From NCBI GenBank assembly GCA_036562265.1, contig DATCKS010000233.1, forward strand, positions 1-7,737: a stretch of 7,737 bases of DNA, written 5' to 3'. Positions 1-6,608 of the stretch are shown in pieces; position 1 is the stretch's first letter; every line of letters starts with the position of its first letter. Under the pieces are notes generated by a model. That model did no database searches, was not told the DNA's origin, and saw only the letters and a program-made list of their open reading frames with translations. Position numbers and translations under genes: made by a program. This DNA comes from DASVDK01 sp036562265 [NCBI: Thermodesulfobacteriota bacterium]. GTDB taxonomy: Bacteria > DASVDK01.

Positions 1-110
1 CCCTCGCCGTAGAACCGGCTGATGAAGCGGACCTTCGCGAGCAGGTCCTCGGCGGGGTACGCCGCGAAGTAGAACACGCTGTCCTTCTGTCGCACCCGGG
101 TCGCCAGCAT
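1..110 (-). CDS. DGQHR-domain (DndB-related) protein, N-terminal fragment
   Basis: The gene is cut by the left edge; only 36 codons from the ATG at 108-110 are visible. The start is supported by a GGGAGG Shine-Dalgarno (117-122) six bases upstream. The peptide opens MLATRVRQKDSVFYFAAYPA and continues with EDLLAKVRFISRFYGEG. From memory, this matches the N-terminus of DGQHR-domain proteins, where a short strand is followed by an 'xFYxxxYPAxxLLxxVRF' segment. That family includes DndB, the regulator of DNA phosphorothioation, but most members occur alone and have no known role. The diagnostic DGQHR residues would lie beyond the edge, so the family call rests on this short stretch only. It has its own promoter (201-230) and stands apart from the gamma-glutamyltransferase gene upstream, so I see it as a single transcription unit. 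That a coding region begins here is fairly certain; the family is moderately likely. Confidence 0.6.
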   Translation of the reverse strand, partial: MLATRVRQKDSVFYFAAYPAEDLLAKVRFISRFYGE

Positions 111-167
111 CCTCAGCCTCCCTCGGTCGATCGTCCCGCGACGCGCCGCCATCAGGTCGCACGACGA

Positions 168-188
168 CCCTGACGCCGGCTGTCAGGG
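168..188. repeat. Perfect 7-bp inverted repeat, operator-like
   Basis: CCCTGAC (168-174) and GTCAGGG (182-188) are exact inverted copies around a 7-nt centre, which itself contains the palindrome GCCGGC. The repeat lies about 6-26 nt downstream of the predicted transcription start of the DGQHR-like gene (about 194). That is a typical place for a repressor operator or an mRNA leader hairpin. No T-tract follows on either strand, so an intrinsic terminator is unlikely. The repeat is seen directly; the function is inferred. Confidence 0.4.
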
Positions 189-200
189 GACTGCCGGCCC

Positions 201-230
201 ATCCTACGGGCTCTCACGGCCCGGTGGCAA
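201..230 (-). promoter_or_regulatory. Sigma70-like promoter of the DGQHR-like gene
   Basis: Read on the minus strand, TTGCCA (225-230) is separated by 18 bp from TAGGAT (201-206). This matches the -35 consensus at 5 of 6 bases and the -10 consensus at 4 of 6. The predicted start of transcription is near 194, giving a leader of about 84 nt before the ATG at 110. It lies just past the stop codon of the gamma-glutamyltransferase gene, so the DGQHR-like gene need not depend on read-through. Confidence 0.5.
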
Positions 231-265
231 CCGTCGAGTCGGCGTGCAGGCGAGCGGCCGTGCGG

Positions 266-1918
266 TCAGGCCCACTCCGCGACGGCGTAGGTCTCGCGAC
301 GCGGGTCGGCGCCGGCCGTACGCAGGCCGGTGCGGGGGTCGACGCGGATCACCGAGGCGCCGCCGGTCGAGGCCGACCAGGGGTCGATGACCGAGACGGT
401 GTGCCCGCGCGCCCTGAGACCCTCGGCGGTCGCCTCGGGGAACCGCCCCTCGAGGACCACCTGGCCCATGCCGCCGGCGACGCCGCCGTACTCGCCGGCC
501 GGGTCGGCGTCGTGGCGCCACCGCGGCCGCTCGATGGCCTCCTGCGGCGAGGCGCCGAGGCGCAAGAGGGCGTCGAGGAGCTGCGCGAGCGTCTGGGGCT
601 GCGCGTGCGCGCCCGGCGTGCCGACGAGCGCCTCGAGGCGCCCCTCGGCGTCGAGGACCAGGGCCGGGCAGAGGGTGTGGAAGGGGCGCTTGCCGGGCGC
701 GAGGCGGTTCGGGTGGTCGGGTGTGAGCACGAAACCCGCCCCCCGGTTGTGCCAGATCACGCCGGTCTCGGGGTCGGCCACTGCCGAGCCGAAGCTCTGG
801 AAGAGGCTCTGCATGAGCGACACCCCCCGACCGCGCCGGTCGATGACGCAGAGGTAGGTCGTGTCGCCGCCGGTCGCGGCCTGGCCGAGCGCACCCGGCG
901 CGTAGCTCGCGGCCCGCTCGCGGTTCACCACCGCGCGGCGGCGGCGCACGTAGTCCTCGTCGAGGAGCGAGGAGGCGGGGGCCGGCATCGCGGCCGGGTC
1001 GGCGAGGTAGCGGTCCCGATCGGCGAAGGCGACCTTCTTCGCCTCCACCCAGAGATGCACCGCCTCGGCGCTGTCCCAGGACCAGCGGTCGAGGCCGAGC
1101 CCCTCGGCGATCCGCAAGAGGAGGAGCAGCGAGAGCCCGCTCGCGTTGGGCGCCATCCCGACCACGGTGCGCCCGGCGTAGGGCGCGGTGAGCGGCTCGA
1201 CCCAGTCGCTGCGGTGGGCGGCCAGGTCCTCCAGGGTCAGGAAGCCGCCGGTGCGCGCCGCGAAGGCGGCGAGCGCCCGCGCGACCCGACCGCGGTAGAA
1301 GGCCGAAGGCCCCTCGGCGATGATCGCGTCGAGCGTCGCGGCCAGCGCCGGCTGCACGAACCGCTCGCCGACGGCCGGCGGCCGGCCGTCGGGACGGAGG
1401 ATGGCGGCGAGGCCGGGGTCCTGCGGCGTCGTCGCGGCGATCGTCTCGGCGAGCCGCCGGTACATCGGGAAGCCGCGCGCGGCGAGTTCGCGCGCCGGCT
1501 GGAGCAACTCCGCAAGCGGCCGCGAGCCGAACCGGTCGAGGACGTCGGCCCAGGCGGCCAGGGCGCCCGGGACCGTCAGCGTCGCGACGTGCGGGCCGTG
1601 CACGGGGACGCGCGTCCGGTGGCCCCGCTCGGCGAGCGCCTCGGGAGTCGCCGCCGCCGCCGCCCGGCCGCTCCCGTTGAGCGTGGCGACGCTGCGGCGC
1701 TCCGGGTCGTAGACGAGGATGAACGCGTCGCCGCCAAGGCCGCACATGTGCGGCCGCAGCACGGTGAGGGCCGCGGCGGCCGCCACGGCCGCGTCGACCG
1801 CCCCGCCGCCCGTACGCAGCACGTCGAGGCCGATCTGGGCCGCCATCGGGTGTCCGGCAACGACGACACCGGCCTCCCCCACGATGTCCGGACGGAGCGG
1901 ATGGGGAAACTTCGTCAC
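266..1918 (-). CDS. ggt: Gamma-glutamyltransferase family protein (YwrD-like)
   Basis: This is a 550-residue Ntn-hydrolase precursor of about the usual length for the family. Gamma-glutamyltransferases cleave the gamma-glutamyl bond of glutathione and related amides, and mature by self-cleavage into two subunits. Numbering from the GTG at 1918, the early motif VVAGHPMAAQIGLDVLRTGG is typical. NGSGRA holds the substrate-carboxylate arginine (R85). GGDTTYLCVID carries the predicted nucleophile and cleavage site (T353). GTPGAHAQPQ stands where well-studied enzymes have the GSPGG oxyanion loop. No signal peptide is evident, so it is probably cytoplasmic like YwrD, and the physiological substrate is uncertain. 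The GTG start is chosen because GGAGGT sits five bases upstream and the 14 codons before it are unremarkable. An in-frame ATG at 1960 with AAGGGG eight bases upstream is the alternative (564 residues). No operon partner is visible. Confidence 0.93.
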   Translation of the reverse strand: MTKFPHPLRPDIVGEAGVVVAGHPMAAQIGLDVLRTGGGAVDAAVAAAAALTVLRPHMCGLGGDAFILVYDPERRSVATLNGSGRAAAAATPEALAERGHRTRVPVHGPHVATLTVPGALAAWADVLDRFGSRPLAELLQPARELAARGFPMYRRLAETIAATTPQDPGLAAILRPDGRPPAVGERFVQPALAATLDAIIAEGPSAFYRGRVARALAAFAARTGGFLTLEDLAAHRSDWVEPLTAPYAGRTVVGMAPNASGLSLLLLLRIAEGLGLDRWSWDSAEAVHLWVEAKKVAFADRDRYLADPAAMPAPASSLLDEDYVRRRRAVVNRERAASYAPGALGQAATGGDTTYLCVIDRRGRGVSLMQSLFQSFGSAVADPETGVIWHNRGAGFVLTPDHPNRLAPGKRPFHTLCPALVLDAEGRLEALVGTPGAHAQPQTLAQLLDALLRLGASPQEAIERPRWRHDADPAGEYGGVAGGMGQVVLEGRFPEATAEGLRARGHTVSVIDPWSASTGGASVIRVDPRTGLRTAGADPRRETYAVAEWA

Positions 1919-1972
1919 GGCGTACCTCCCGCGCGGGCCGCCGCTCCGGAGGGGCTCCATCGCATCGACCCC

Positions 1973-2001
1973 TTGCCAGGCGACCTGCGACCTAGTAGAG
2001 T
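1973..2001 (+). promoter_or_regulatory. Sigma70-like promoter of the 70-residue membrane protein gene
   Basis: TTGCCA (1973-1978) is followed after 17 bp by TAGAGT (1996-2001): 5 of 6 matches to the -35 and 4 of 6 to the -10, at ideal spacing. Transcription would begin near 2008, leaving a leader of about 40 nt before the TTG start at 2048. The -35 box lies just outside the longer possible start (1960) of the divergent gamma-glutamyltransferase gene, so the two genes share this short control region. Confidence 0.55.
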
Positions 2002-2047
2002 CGGCGCCCAGTCATCGCTCGGCCCGGCGGCCGGAAAGGAGCGCCCG

Positions 2048-2260
2048 TTGCTGTCCCAGATCGTCGTGTCGGTCGGTGCGGCCTACCTCACCGCGCTGGC
2101 CGTTGCCGTCCTCGTCGAGGTGACTCGGCCCCGCCCCCTGCGCGCGGTGCTCGCGGACATCCCCCGCCTCCTCCGCTACACGACGATGACCGTCGGCATC
2201 CTCGTCGCGACGCTCTGGTTCTACGCGTACCTGGGAATCGTGCCGTCGAAGCCGTTCTGA
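2048..2260 (+). CDS. Small membrane protein with two predicted helices (70 aa)
   Basis: I recognise no family. The 70-residue product has two hydrophobic segments, about residues 5-24 and 47-64, joined by a polar, arginine-rich loop (TRPRPLRAVLADIPRLLR). By the positive-inside rule, this loop should be cytoplasmic. The start is a TTG, chosen because AAGGAG (2036-2041) sits exactly six bases upstream and the first helix begins at once. The same frame stays open far upstream, but there it is only a shadow of the opposite-strand gene. A good promoter at 1973-2001 and G/C-rich third positions support a real gene. It diverges from the gamma-glutamyltransferase gene and converges on mrp, so its neighbours give no functional hint. 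Small two-helix proteins of this kind often belong to membrane complexes, but nothing here shows which. Confidence 0.72.
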   Translation: MLSQIVVSVGAAYLTALAVAVLVEVTRPRPLRAVLADIPRLLRYTTMTVGILVATLWFYAYLGIVPSKPF

Positions 2261-2279
2261 CGCTTCGACGTTGAGGCGA

Positions 2280-2332
2280 GAGACACCGGGGCATCGCCTG
2301 GCTCCTCAGCCGGGAGGCGCCTGCCCGGTCTC
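2280..2332. terminator. Imperfect hairpin between convergent genes, possible bidirectional terminator
   Basis: This hairpin lies in the 83-bp gap between the stop codons of two convergent genes. CCTGGCT (2297-2303) pairs with AGCCGGG (2308-2314) around a CCTC loop, with one G-T pair. Further out, GAGAC (2280-2284) pairs with GTCTC (2328-2332), and CCGG/GGCA pairs with TGCC/CGG with small bulges. No strong T-tract follows on either strand, as is common in G+C-rich genomes. The position suits a shared terminator; activity is inferred. Confidence 0.4.
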
Positions 2333-2343
2333 CCTCGGCCCCC

Positions 2344-3471
2344 CTACCCCTTGACCGGCAGCGACAGCGCGGACGCGACGGCGCGCGCGACCTCGACGAA
2401 CGCCTTCGCCGCGGCGGAGTTCGGCGCCGAGGCGACGACCGGCCGGCCGGCGTCGCCTCCCTGGCGAACCGCGGGGTCGATCGGGATGCTGCCGAGGAAG
2501 GGCACGTTCATCATCCGGGCCGACGCCTCGCCGCCTCCCGTGCCGAAGATGTCGGTCACCTCGCCGCAGTGGGGGCAGGCGAAGGTCGACATGTTCTCCA
2601 CGATCCCGAGGATGGGGACGCGGGTCTGCCGGAACATCATGAGGCCCCGCCGCGCGACCGTGGAGGCGGCGTCCTGGGGCGTCGTCACGATGATGGCGCC
2701 CGAGAGCGGCACGCGCTGCACGAGGGAGAGCTGCGCGTCGCCGGTGCCGGGCGGCATGTCGACGAGGAGCACGTCGAGGTTCCCCCACTCCACGTCGCGC
2801 AGGAACTGGTCGACGAGCCCCGCGACCATCGGGCCCCGCCAGATGACCGGCGTGTCCTCGTTCATGAAGAGACCGATCGAGATCGTGCGAACGCCGTAGG
2901 ACTCGGCCGGCGTGATGCGCCGCTCGCCGGCCACCTGCGGCCCGCGCCCCCCTTCCTGGCCCCCCTGCGCGCTCACGCCGAGCATGAGCGGAACGGACGG
3001 GCCGTAGACGTCGGCGTCCATCAGGCCGACCGCCAGGCCGAGGCGCGCCAGCGCGAGCGCCAGGTTCGCGGCCGCGGTCGACTTGCCGACGCCGCCCTTG
3101 CCGCTCGCGACGGCGACGACCCGCTTGACCCCGGCGAGCGACGGGGTCGGCTCGGGCGCGCCGAAGGGGCTTGCGCCGGCGGCCGGCGCCGCCGGGCCCG
3201 GCTGCGGCGCCCCGCCGGCCGCCGGCGGCCGCACCATGATCTCGACGTCCGTCACGCCGGGGACGGCGCGAACCGCCGTTTCAACCGAGGCCTGAATCTG
3301 CTTCGCGGTCGAGGGGTCCCTCGCCGTGACGGCGAGGAAGACGCGCACTCGCCCGCCGTCGATCTGGATGTCCTTGACCAGGCCGAACGACACGACGTCG
3401 CGAGAGAAGCCGGGATACTTGACCTGTCGTAGCGCCTCGCGCACCGCGTCGGGCGTCACTGCCTGGGGCAT
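2344..3471 (-). CDS. mrp: Mrp/ApbC/NBP35-family Fe-S cluster carrier ATPase
   Basis: This is a 375-residue cytoplasmic P-loop ATPase of the family that binds and transfers iron-sulfur clusters to apoproteins. Residues 5-80 form the N-terminal MIP18/DUF59 domain. Residues 83-108 are an Ala/Pro/Gly linker, and the rest is the MinD/Mrp ATPase. The deviant Walker A GKGGVGKS is at 124-131, DADVYGPS follows it, and VDMPPGTGD forms the switch/Walker B region. CPHC (C299, C302) supplies the two cysteines that bridge a [4Fe-4S] cluster between subunits of the dimer. The MIP18 part reads KYPGFSRDVV where many relatives have KDPE, a small departure. I start at the ATG at 3471 because GGAGGAGG lies 11 bases upstream and the protein then opens like its relatives. 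The in-frame ATG at 3507 has no ribosome site and would add 12 residues. The gene is monocistronic here and divergent from the SPFH operon. Confidence 0.95.
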   Translation of the reverse strand: MPQAVTPDAVREALRQVKYPGFSRDVVSFGLVKDIQIDGGRVRVFLAVTARDPSTAKQIQASVETAVRAVPGVTDVEIMVRPPAAGGAPQPGPAAPAAGASPFGAPEPTPSLAGVKRVVAVASGKGGVGKSTAAANLALALARLGLAVGLMDADVYGPSVPLMLGVSAQGGQEGGRGPQVAGERRITPAESYGVRTISIGLFMNEDTPVIWRGPMVAGLVDQFLRDVEWGNLDVLLVDMPPGTGDAQLSLVQRVPLSGAIIVTTPQDAASTVARRGLMMFRQTRVPILGIVENMSTFACPHCGEVTDIFGTGGGEASARMMNVPFLGSIPIDPAVRQGGDAGRPVVASAPNSAAAKAFVEVARAVASALSLPVKG

Positions 3472-3551
3472 GGTTGGTTGGGCCTCCTCCGAGTGGGTCT
3501 CTCCCATGATAGCGACCGGCGTCGCGCGCCATCCCGACTCCGTGACAGCGT

Positions 3552-3557
3552 TTTATA
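3552..3557 (-). promoter_or_regulatory. Possible -10 element for mrp
   Basis: The minus strand reads TATAAA here, inside the most A+T-rich patch of the window, and would start transcription near 3545, about 75 nt before the mrp ATG. No convincing -35 hexamer lies 16-18 bp upstream (the best is AGGTGT), so the assignment is weak. The site lies 14 bp from the -35 box of the strong plus-strand promoter, so the two polymerases could compete. Confidence 0.3.
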
Positions 3558-3571
3558 TCCGCCGACTCTGC

Positions 3572-3601
3572 TTGACACCTCTGTCGAGCGGCGCCTATAC
3601 T
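3572..3601 (+). promoter_or_regulatory. Strong sigma70-type promoter of the SPFH-Ycf46-Ycf35 operon
   Basis: A perfect -35 box, TTGACA (3572-3577), is separated by 18 bp from TATACT (3596-3601), which matches the -10 consensus at 5 of 6 bases. This is the closest match to consensus in the window, and it stands out against the G+C-rich background. Transcription would begin near 3608. The first well-supported gene downstream is the SPFH gene at 3948, so the transcript would have an untranslated leader of about 340 nt, or an RNA gene lies in between. Confidence 0.7.
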
Positions 3602-3607
3602 TCCGCG

Positions 3608-3947
3608 TAGTCGGGCATCGTGACCGCCGTCCGGTGCGCGGTTCGAGTGGGGTCGCTAGCCCCCGAGCGACGCGCGGTCGGGGAGCCTGGCTTCGCCGCG
3701 GGCGTGGGACGATGGGCGGCTTCTCCGGTGACGCCGAGCATACCGCCCTCCTCGTGGAACTGGTATACCGAGTCTCGAACCGAAAGTGCTCGTGGACGCA
3801 GAGGAACATCCCGCACGCACGGCTTGCTCCGCTCTACCTCCGCCAGCTTCTCTCGGCTCTCCGACCTCCGCCAGCGGCGCCCTCTGACGCGGGAATCCGT
3901 CGAAGGGCTCGGCTCTTGCACGGTTTCGACCCGCCAAGGGGTCACAG
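3608..3947 (+). promoter_or_regulatory. Long noncoding leader or small-RNA candidate upstream of the operon
   Basis: This stretch lies between the strong promoter and the SPFH start. Third-position G+C bias is weak in every frame and no tRNA, tmRNA, RNase P or SRP RNA signature is visible. It has pairing potential. CGGTTCGAG (3639-3647) is the exact reverse complement of CTCGAACCG (3774-3782), and CGTCC (3628-3632) with GGACG (3794-3798) can extend that closing stem. Inside lie GTCGCT/AGCGAC (3652-3657 with 3666-3671) and GGGCGG/CCGCCC (3714-3719 with 3743-3748), the latter with a nested CTC-GG/CCGAG helix. GGTATACC (3762-3769) is a palindrome. A stem-closed RNA of roughly 180 nt starting at the promoter would resemble a small RNA such as 6S in outline only; I see no conserved 6S sequence. 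It could equally be a regulatory 5' leader. Confidence 0.3.
3836..3875 (+). repeat. 12-bp direct repeat in the leader
   Basis: ACCTCCGCCAGC occurs exactly at 3836-3847 and again at 3864-3875, a period of 28 bp. A second short repeat, CTCGGCTCT, is at 3852-3860 and 3908-3916. Two identical 12-mers this close in noncoding DNA could be paired binding sites for a regulator or the trace of a small duplication. The spacing is not a whole number of helical turns (about 2.7). Confidence 0.35.
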
Positions 3948-4991
3948 ATGATCGTCCTGCTGCTCGTCATCCTCTTCTTCCTCACCCTGCTCCTGACCGT
4001 CTGGTCGGTGACGAGCCGCGGGCCGTCGCGCGGCGGGCCGGGAGCGCCTCGGGTCAACCCGGCACTCGGCTGGCTCCACGCCCGGCTGACCCTCCGCCGG
4101 GGCATCGTGGCCGGCCTCCTGCTCCTCGGCCTCCTCGTCGGCGCGGCGTCGCTCACGATCGTGCCGGCCGGGCACCGCGGCGTCGTCTTCAACGTCTTCC
4201 ACGGGGTTCGCCCGTGGGTCCTCGCCGACGGTCTCCACATCGTGAGCCCCCTCGTGAACCAGGTAACGATCTACGACGTGCGCTCGCAGACCTACTCGAT
4301 GGTCGCGGGCGGCGAGGACCCCGACCGCAAGGGGCAGAGCGACACGCTCTGGGCGCCGACGTCCGACGGCCTCAAGGTCGGCCTCGACGTGACCGTTCGG
4401 TTCCGACCCGACCCCGATCGCCTCCCCGATCTCCACGCCGCGGTCGGCCCCGAGTACCAGGAGAAGATCGTCCGCCCGCAGATCCGGAACATCACCCGCA
4501 TGGTGGTGTCCGAGTACGCGATCATGGACATCTACGGTCCGTCGCGCGCCGGCATCCAGCAGCAGATCTTCGACCGCCTGAAGGGCCGTTTCGCCGCCGA
4601 CGGCGTGGTACTCGAGGACGTCCTCCTCAGGAACGTCGCCGTCAGCCCCGACTTCGAGAAAGCGGTCGAGGCGAAGATGATGGCGGCGCAGAAAGTGCAG
4701 GAGATGGAGTTCCACGTCCAGCAGGCCCGCATGCGCGCCGAGGCGCGTCAGCGCGAGGCCGCTGGCGAGGCGGCCGCCTTCGAAACGGTCACGCGGACCA
4801 TCGAGCGCAATCCGCGGCTGCTCGAGTACCTCTGGATCAACAAGCTCGCCGGCAACGTCAAGATCCTCGTCGTGCCGAAGGGCCAGGAAGGGCTCATCCT
4901 GTCGCCGGGGCCCATCCTCTCGGAGGACGAGTCGCAGGACGGCGAGCGGACGGCGCGGGCCGAGCCCCGCGCACGCGGCGAGGGGCAGTGA
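3948..4991 (+). CDS. Prohibitin-like SPFH/band 7 membrane protein
   Basis: This 347-residue membrane protein is preceded by AAGGGG (3936-3941) six bases before the ATG. It has two hydrophobic helices, about residues 2-20 and 52-71, around a basic loop (24-51). The SPFH domain covers roughly 72-240. [17 protein letters not shown] and the following [18 protein letters not shown] closely resemble mitochondrial prohibitins. An alanine-, glutamate- and arginine-rich helix (about 237-276) should form the usual coiled coil, and a charged, disordered-looking tail ends the protein (325-347). SPFH proteins assemble into large rings or cages in membranes; HflK/HflC and prohibitins do so around FtsH-type AAA+ proteases. 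Here the next gene encodes an AAA+ protein and overlaps the stop by four bases (GTGA, 4988-4991), implying coupled synthesis and probable partnership. The second helix is unusual, since prohibitins usually have one anchor. Family certain; partner inferred. Confidence 0.92.
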   Translation: MIVLLLVILFFLTLLLTVWSVTSRGPSRGGPGAPRVNPALGWLHARLTLRRGIVAGLLLLGLLVGAASLTIVPAGHRGVVFNVFHGVRPWVLADGLHIVSPLVNQVTIYDVRSQTYSMVAGGEDPDRKGQSDTLWAPTSDGLKVGLDVTVRFRPDPDRLPDLHAAVGPEYQEKIVRPQIRNITRMVVSEYAIMDIYGPSRAGIQQQIFDRLKGRFAADGVVLEDVLLRNVAVSPDFEKAVEAKMMAAQKVQEMEFHVQQARMRAEARQREAAGEAAAFETVTRTIERNPRLLEYLWINKLAGNVKILVVPKGQEGLILSPGPILSEDESQDGERTARAEPRARGEGQ

Positions 4992-6589
4992 CGATCTCGA
5001 ACGACGAACTCCGCTTCCTGATCCGGGCCTCCTACCCGATCATCTACATCGTGTCGGCCGAGGAGGCGCGCGTCGAGCACGCGCTGCGCCGCGAGGTGCT
5101 GCCCGGACTCGGCGGGGGGCCCGGGAACGAGAAACGGCTCATCACCTGGTCGATCACCGAGGGCTTCGCCGACCCGGCGCGCAGCGGCGCGTCGCCCGGC
5201 GCCGGCCCCGGGCCGGGCCGCGGCGACTCGCGCGACCCGCTCCGGGCCCTCGAACTGGTCGAGAAGTCGCCCGACCGCGCGGTCTTCCTCTTCCGCGACT
5301 TCCACCCGTACCTGCAGGACCCCACAGTCGTCCGCAAGCTGCGCGACCTGGCGCACAGTCTCAAGACGAGCCCGAAGACGCTCCTCATCCTCTCGCCCGT
5401 CCTCAAGATCCCGCCCGAGGTCGAGAAGGAGGTGGCGGTGGTCGAGTACGGGCTGCCGACGCTCGAGGACCTCGACCCGATCATGGAGGAGGTCATCGAG
5501 GCGGTCCGCGCCGAGGGGAAGGAGGACGTGCAGCTCGACCTCTCGCCCGCCGACCGGGAGGCGATGCTCTCGGCCGCCCTCGGCCTCACCGAGTCGGAGG
5601 CGCAGAACGTCTTCTCCAAGTCGCTCGTCCAGAAGCGCCGCTTCGACGTCGGGGTGATCCTCTCCGAGAAGGAGCAGATCATCCGCAAGTCGGGGATCCT
5701 CGAGTACTACCGCCACTCCGAGGCGTTCGAGGACGTGGGCGGTCTCGAGGCGCTCAAGACCTGGCTCGCCAAGCGGACGCGGGCCTTCACGAAGGAGGCC
5801 CGGGAGTTCGGCCTCCCGCAGCCGCGCGGCATCCTCCTCATCGGCGTGCCGGGCTGCGGCAAGTCGCTGACGGCCAAGGCGGTCGGCCAGCTCTGGCGCC
5901 TGCCGATCCTCAGGCTCGACGTGGGGAAGGTCTTCGCGGGGCTCGTCGGGTCGTCCGAGGAGAACATGCGCAAGGCCATCCGGACGGCCGAGGCGGTGGC
6001 GCCGGCCATCCTCTGGCTCGACGAGCTCGAGAAGGGCTTCTCGGGCACGCAGTCCTCGGGCGTGTCGGACGGCGGGACCACCGCGCGCGTCTTCGGGTCG
6101 TTCGTCACCTGGCTGCAGGAGAAGACGAGCCCCGTCTTCGTCATCGCCACCGCCAACAACGTCTCGCTCCTCCCTCCCGAACTCCTGCGAAAGGGACGCT
6201 TCGACGAGATCTTCTTCGTCGACCTCCCGACGCTCGAGGAGCGCGAGTCGATCATCCGCATCCACCTCGAGAAGCGCGGCCGGGACCCGGAGCGCTTCGA
6301 GTTGACGGAGCTTGCCGTCTACTCGGAGGGCTTCAGCGGCGCCGAGATCGAGCAGGCGATCGTGTCGGCGCTCTACGACGCCTTCGACGAGGGGGCCAGA
6401 CCACTGACGACGGCCGACATCCGTGCGAGCTTCGAGGAAACGGTGCCCCTGTCGCAGACCATGAGCGAGGAGATCGCGGAACTGCGGGAGTGGGCGAGCC
6501 GGCGCGCACGGCCGGCCTCGGCGATCACGCGCCGACGCACGGCCTCGAACGGCGGGGAGCCGCGTCGGGCCCGTCAGCTCGATCTCTGA
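4988..6589 (+). CDS. Ycf46-type AAA+ ATPase
   Basis: This is a 533-residue AAA+ protein without a protease domain. Residues 1-245 form the N-terminal part typical of Ycf46; it opens [20 protein letters not shown] and looks like a degenerate nucleotide-binding fold with no P-loop. The classic AAA module follows. Walker A is GVPGCGKS (286-293, K292), a pore-loop-like VFAGLVG lies at 315-321, and Walker B is ILWLDE (341-346, D345/E346). Sensor 1 asparagines are N390/N391. RKGRFDE (401-407) carries the arginine fingers, and FSGAEIEQ (449-456) begins the small helical domain. The last 30 residues are arginine-rich. A Gly/Pro insert at 62-82 is probably a loop. In cyanobacteria Ycf46 has been linked to inorganic-carbon use and stress responses; its substrate is unknown to me. 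The GTG start overlaps the SPFH stop (GTGA), with a short GAGG site upstream. The same frame is open to 3620, but that stretch is a shadow of the SPFH gene. Confidence 0.93.
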   Translation: MTISNDELRFLIRASYPIIYIVSAEEARVEHALRREVLPGLGGGPGNEKRLITWSITEGFADPARSGASPGAGPGPGRGDSRDPLRALELVEKSPDRAVFLFRDFHPYLQDPTVVRKLRDLAHSLKTSPKTLLILSPVLKIPPEVEKEVAVVEYGLPTLEDLDPIMEEVIEAVRAEGKEDVQLDLSPADREAMLSAALGLTESEAQNVFSKSLVQKRRFDVGVILSEKEQIIRKSGILEYYRHSEAFEDVGGLEALKTWLAKRTRAFTKEAREFGLPQPRGILLIGVPGCGKSLTAKAVGQLWRLPILRLDVGKVFAGLVGSSEENMRKAIRTAEAVAPAILWLDELEKGFSGTQSSGVSDGGTTARVFGSFVTWLQEKTSPVFVIATANNVSLLPPELLRKGRFDEIFFVDLPTLEERESIIRIHLEKRGRDPERFELTELAVYSEGFSGAEIEQAIVSALYDAFDEGARPLTTADIRASFEETVPLSQTMSEEIAELREWASRRARPASAITRRRTASNGGEPRRARQLDL

Positions 6590-6608
6590 CGCGAGAGGAG
6601 CGAGAACC

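Noticed and set aside
204-1745. Long minus-strand open frame (513 codons) overlapping the gamma-glutamyltransferase gene
   Set aside because: The translation is almost entirely Arg, Pro, Ala and Gly, as expected from an off-frame reading of G+C-rich coding DNA. The overlapping frame has all the family motifs.
266-1918. Exported, periplasmic gamma-glutamyltransferase
   Set aside because: Neither possible N-terminus has a hydrophobic signal core; it starts with polar, proline-rich residues and then the enzyme fold.
224-2047. Plus-strand open frame antisense to the gamma-glutamyltransferase gene, fused in frame to the 70-residue protein
   Set aside because: The part before 2048 is a low-information shadow. 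Only the last 70 codons have a promoter, a ribosome site and a coherent protein.
3639-3782. tRNA gene, suggested by GGTTCGAG on the plus strand and the same motif on the minus strand
   Set aside because: The bases around each GTTCGA do not form a five-pair T stem, and no acceptor, D or anticodon arms can be placed. The two copies exist because they are complements of each other.
3595-3945. Minus-strand open frame of 116 codons in the divergent intergenic region
   Set aside because: It has no ribosome site or recognisable domain, a composition unlike the neighbouring genes, and it covers both promoter regions.
3712-3951. Possible 79-residue plus-strand gene whose TGA overlaps the SPFH ATG as ATGA
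   Set aside because: The overlap is tempting and the first 30 codons look passable. However, the ribosome site is weak, third-position G+C falls well below that of the real genes in the second half, and the product becomes Arg/Pro-rich with no motif. The region also carries RNA-like pairing.
3620-4987. Upstream extension of the AAA+ reading frame, giving a 989-residue protein
   Set aside because: The extension runs through the leader and the SPFH gene in the wrong frame and has no domain. The GTG at 4988 gives the normal Ycf46 N-terminus.
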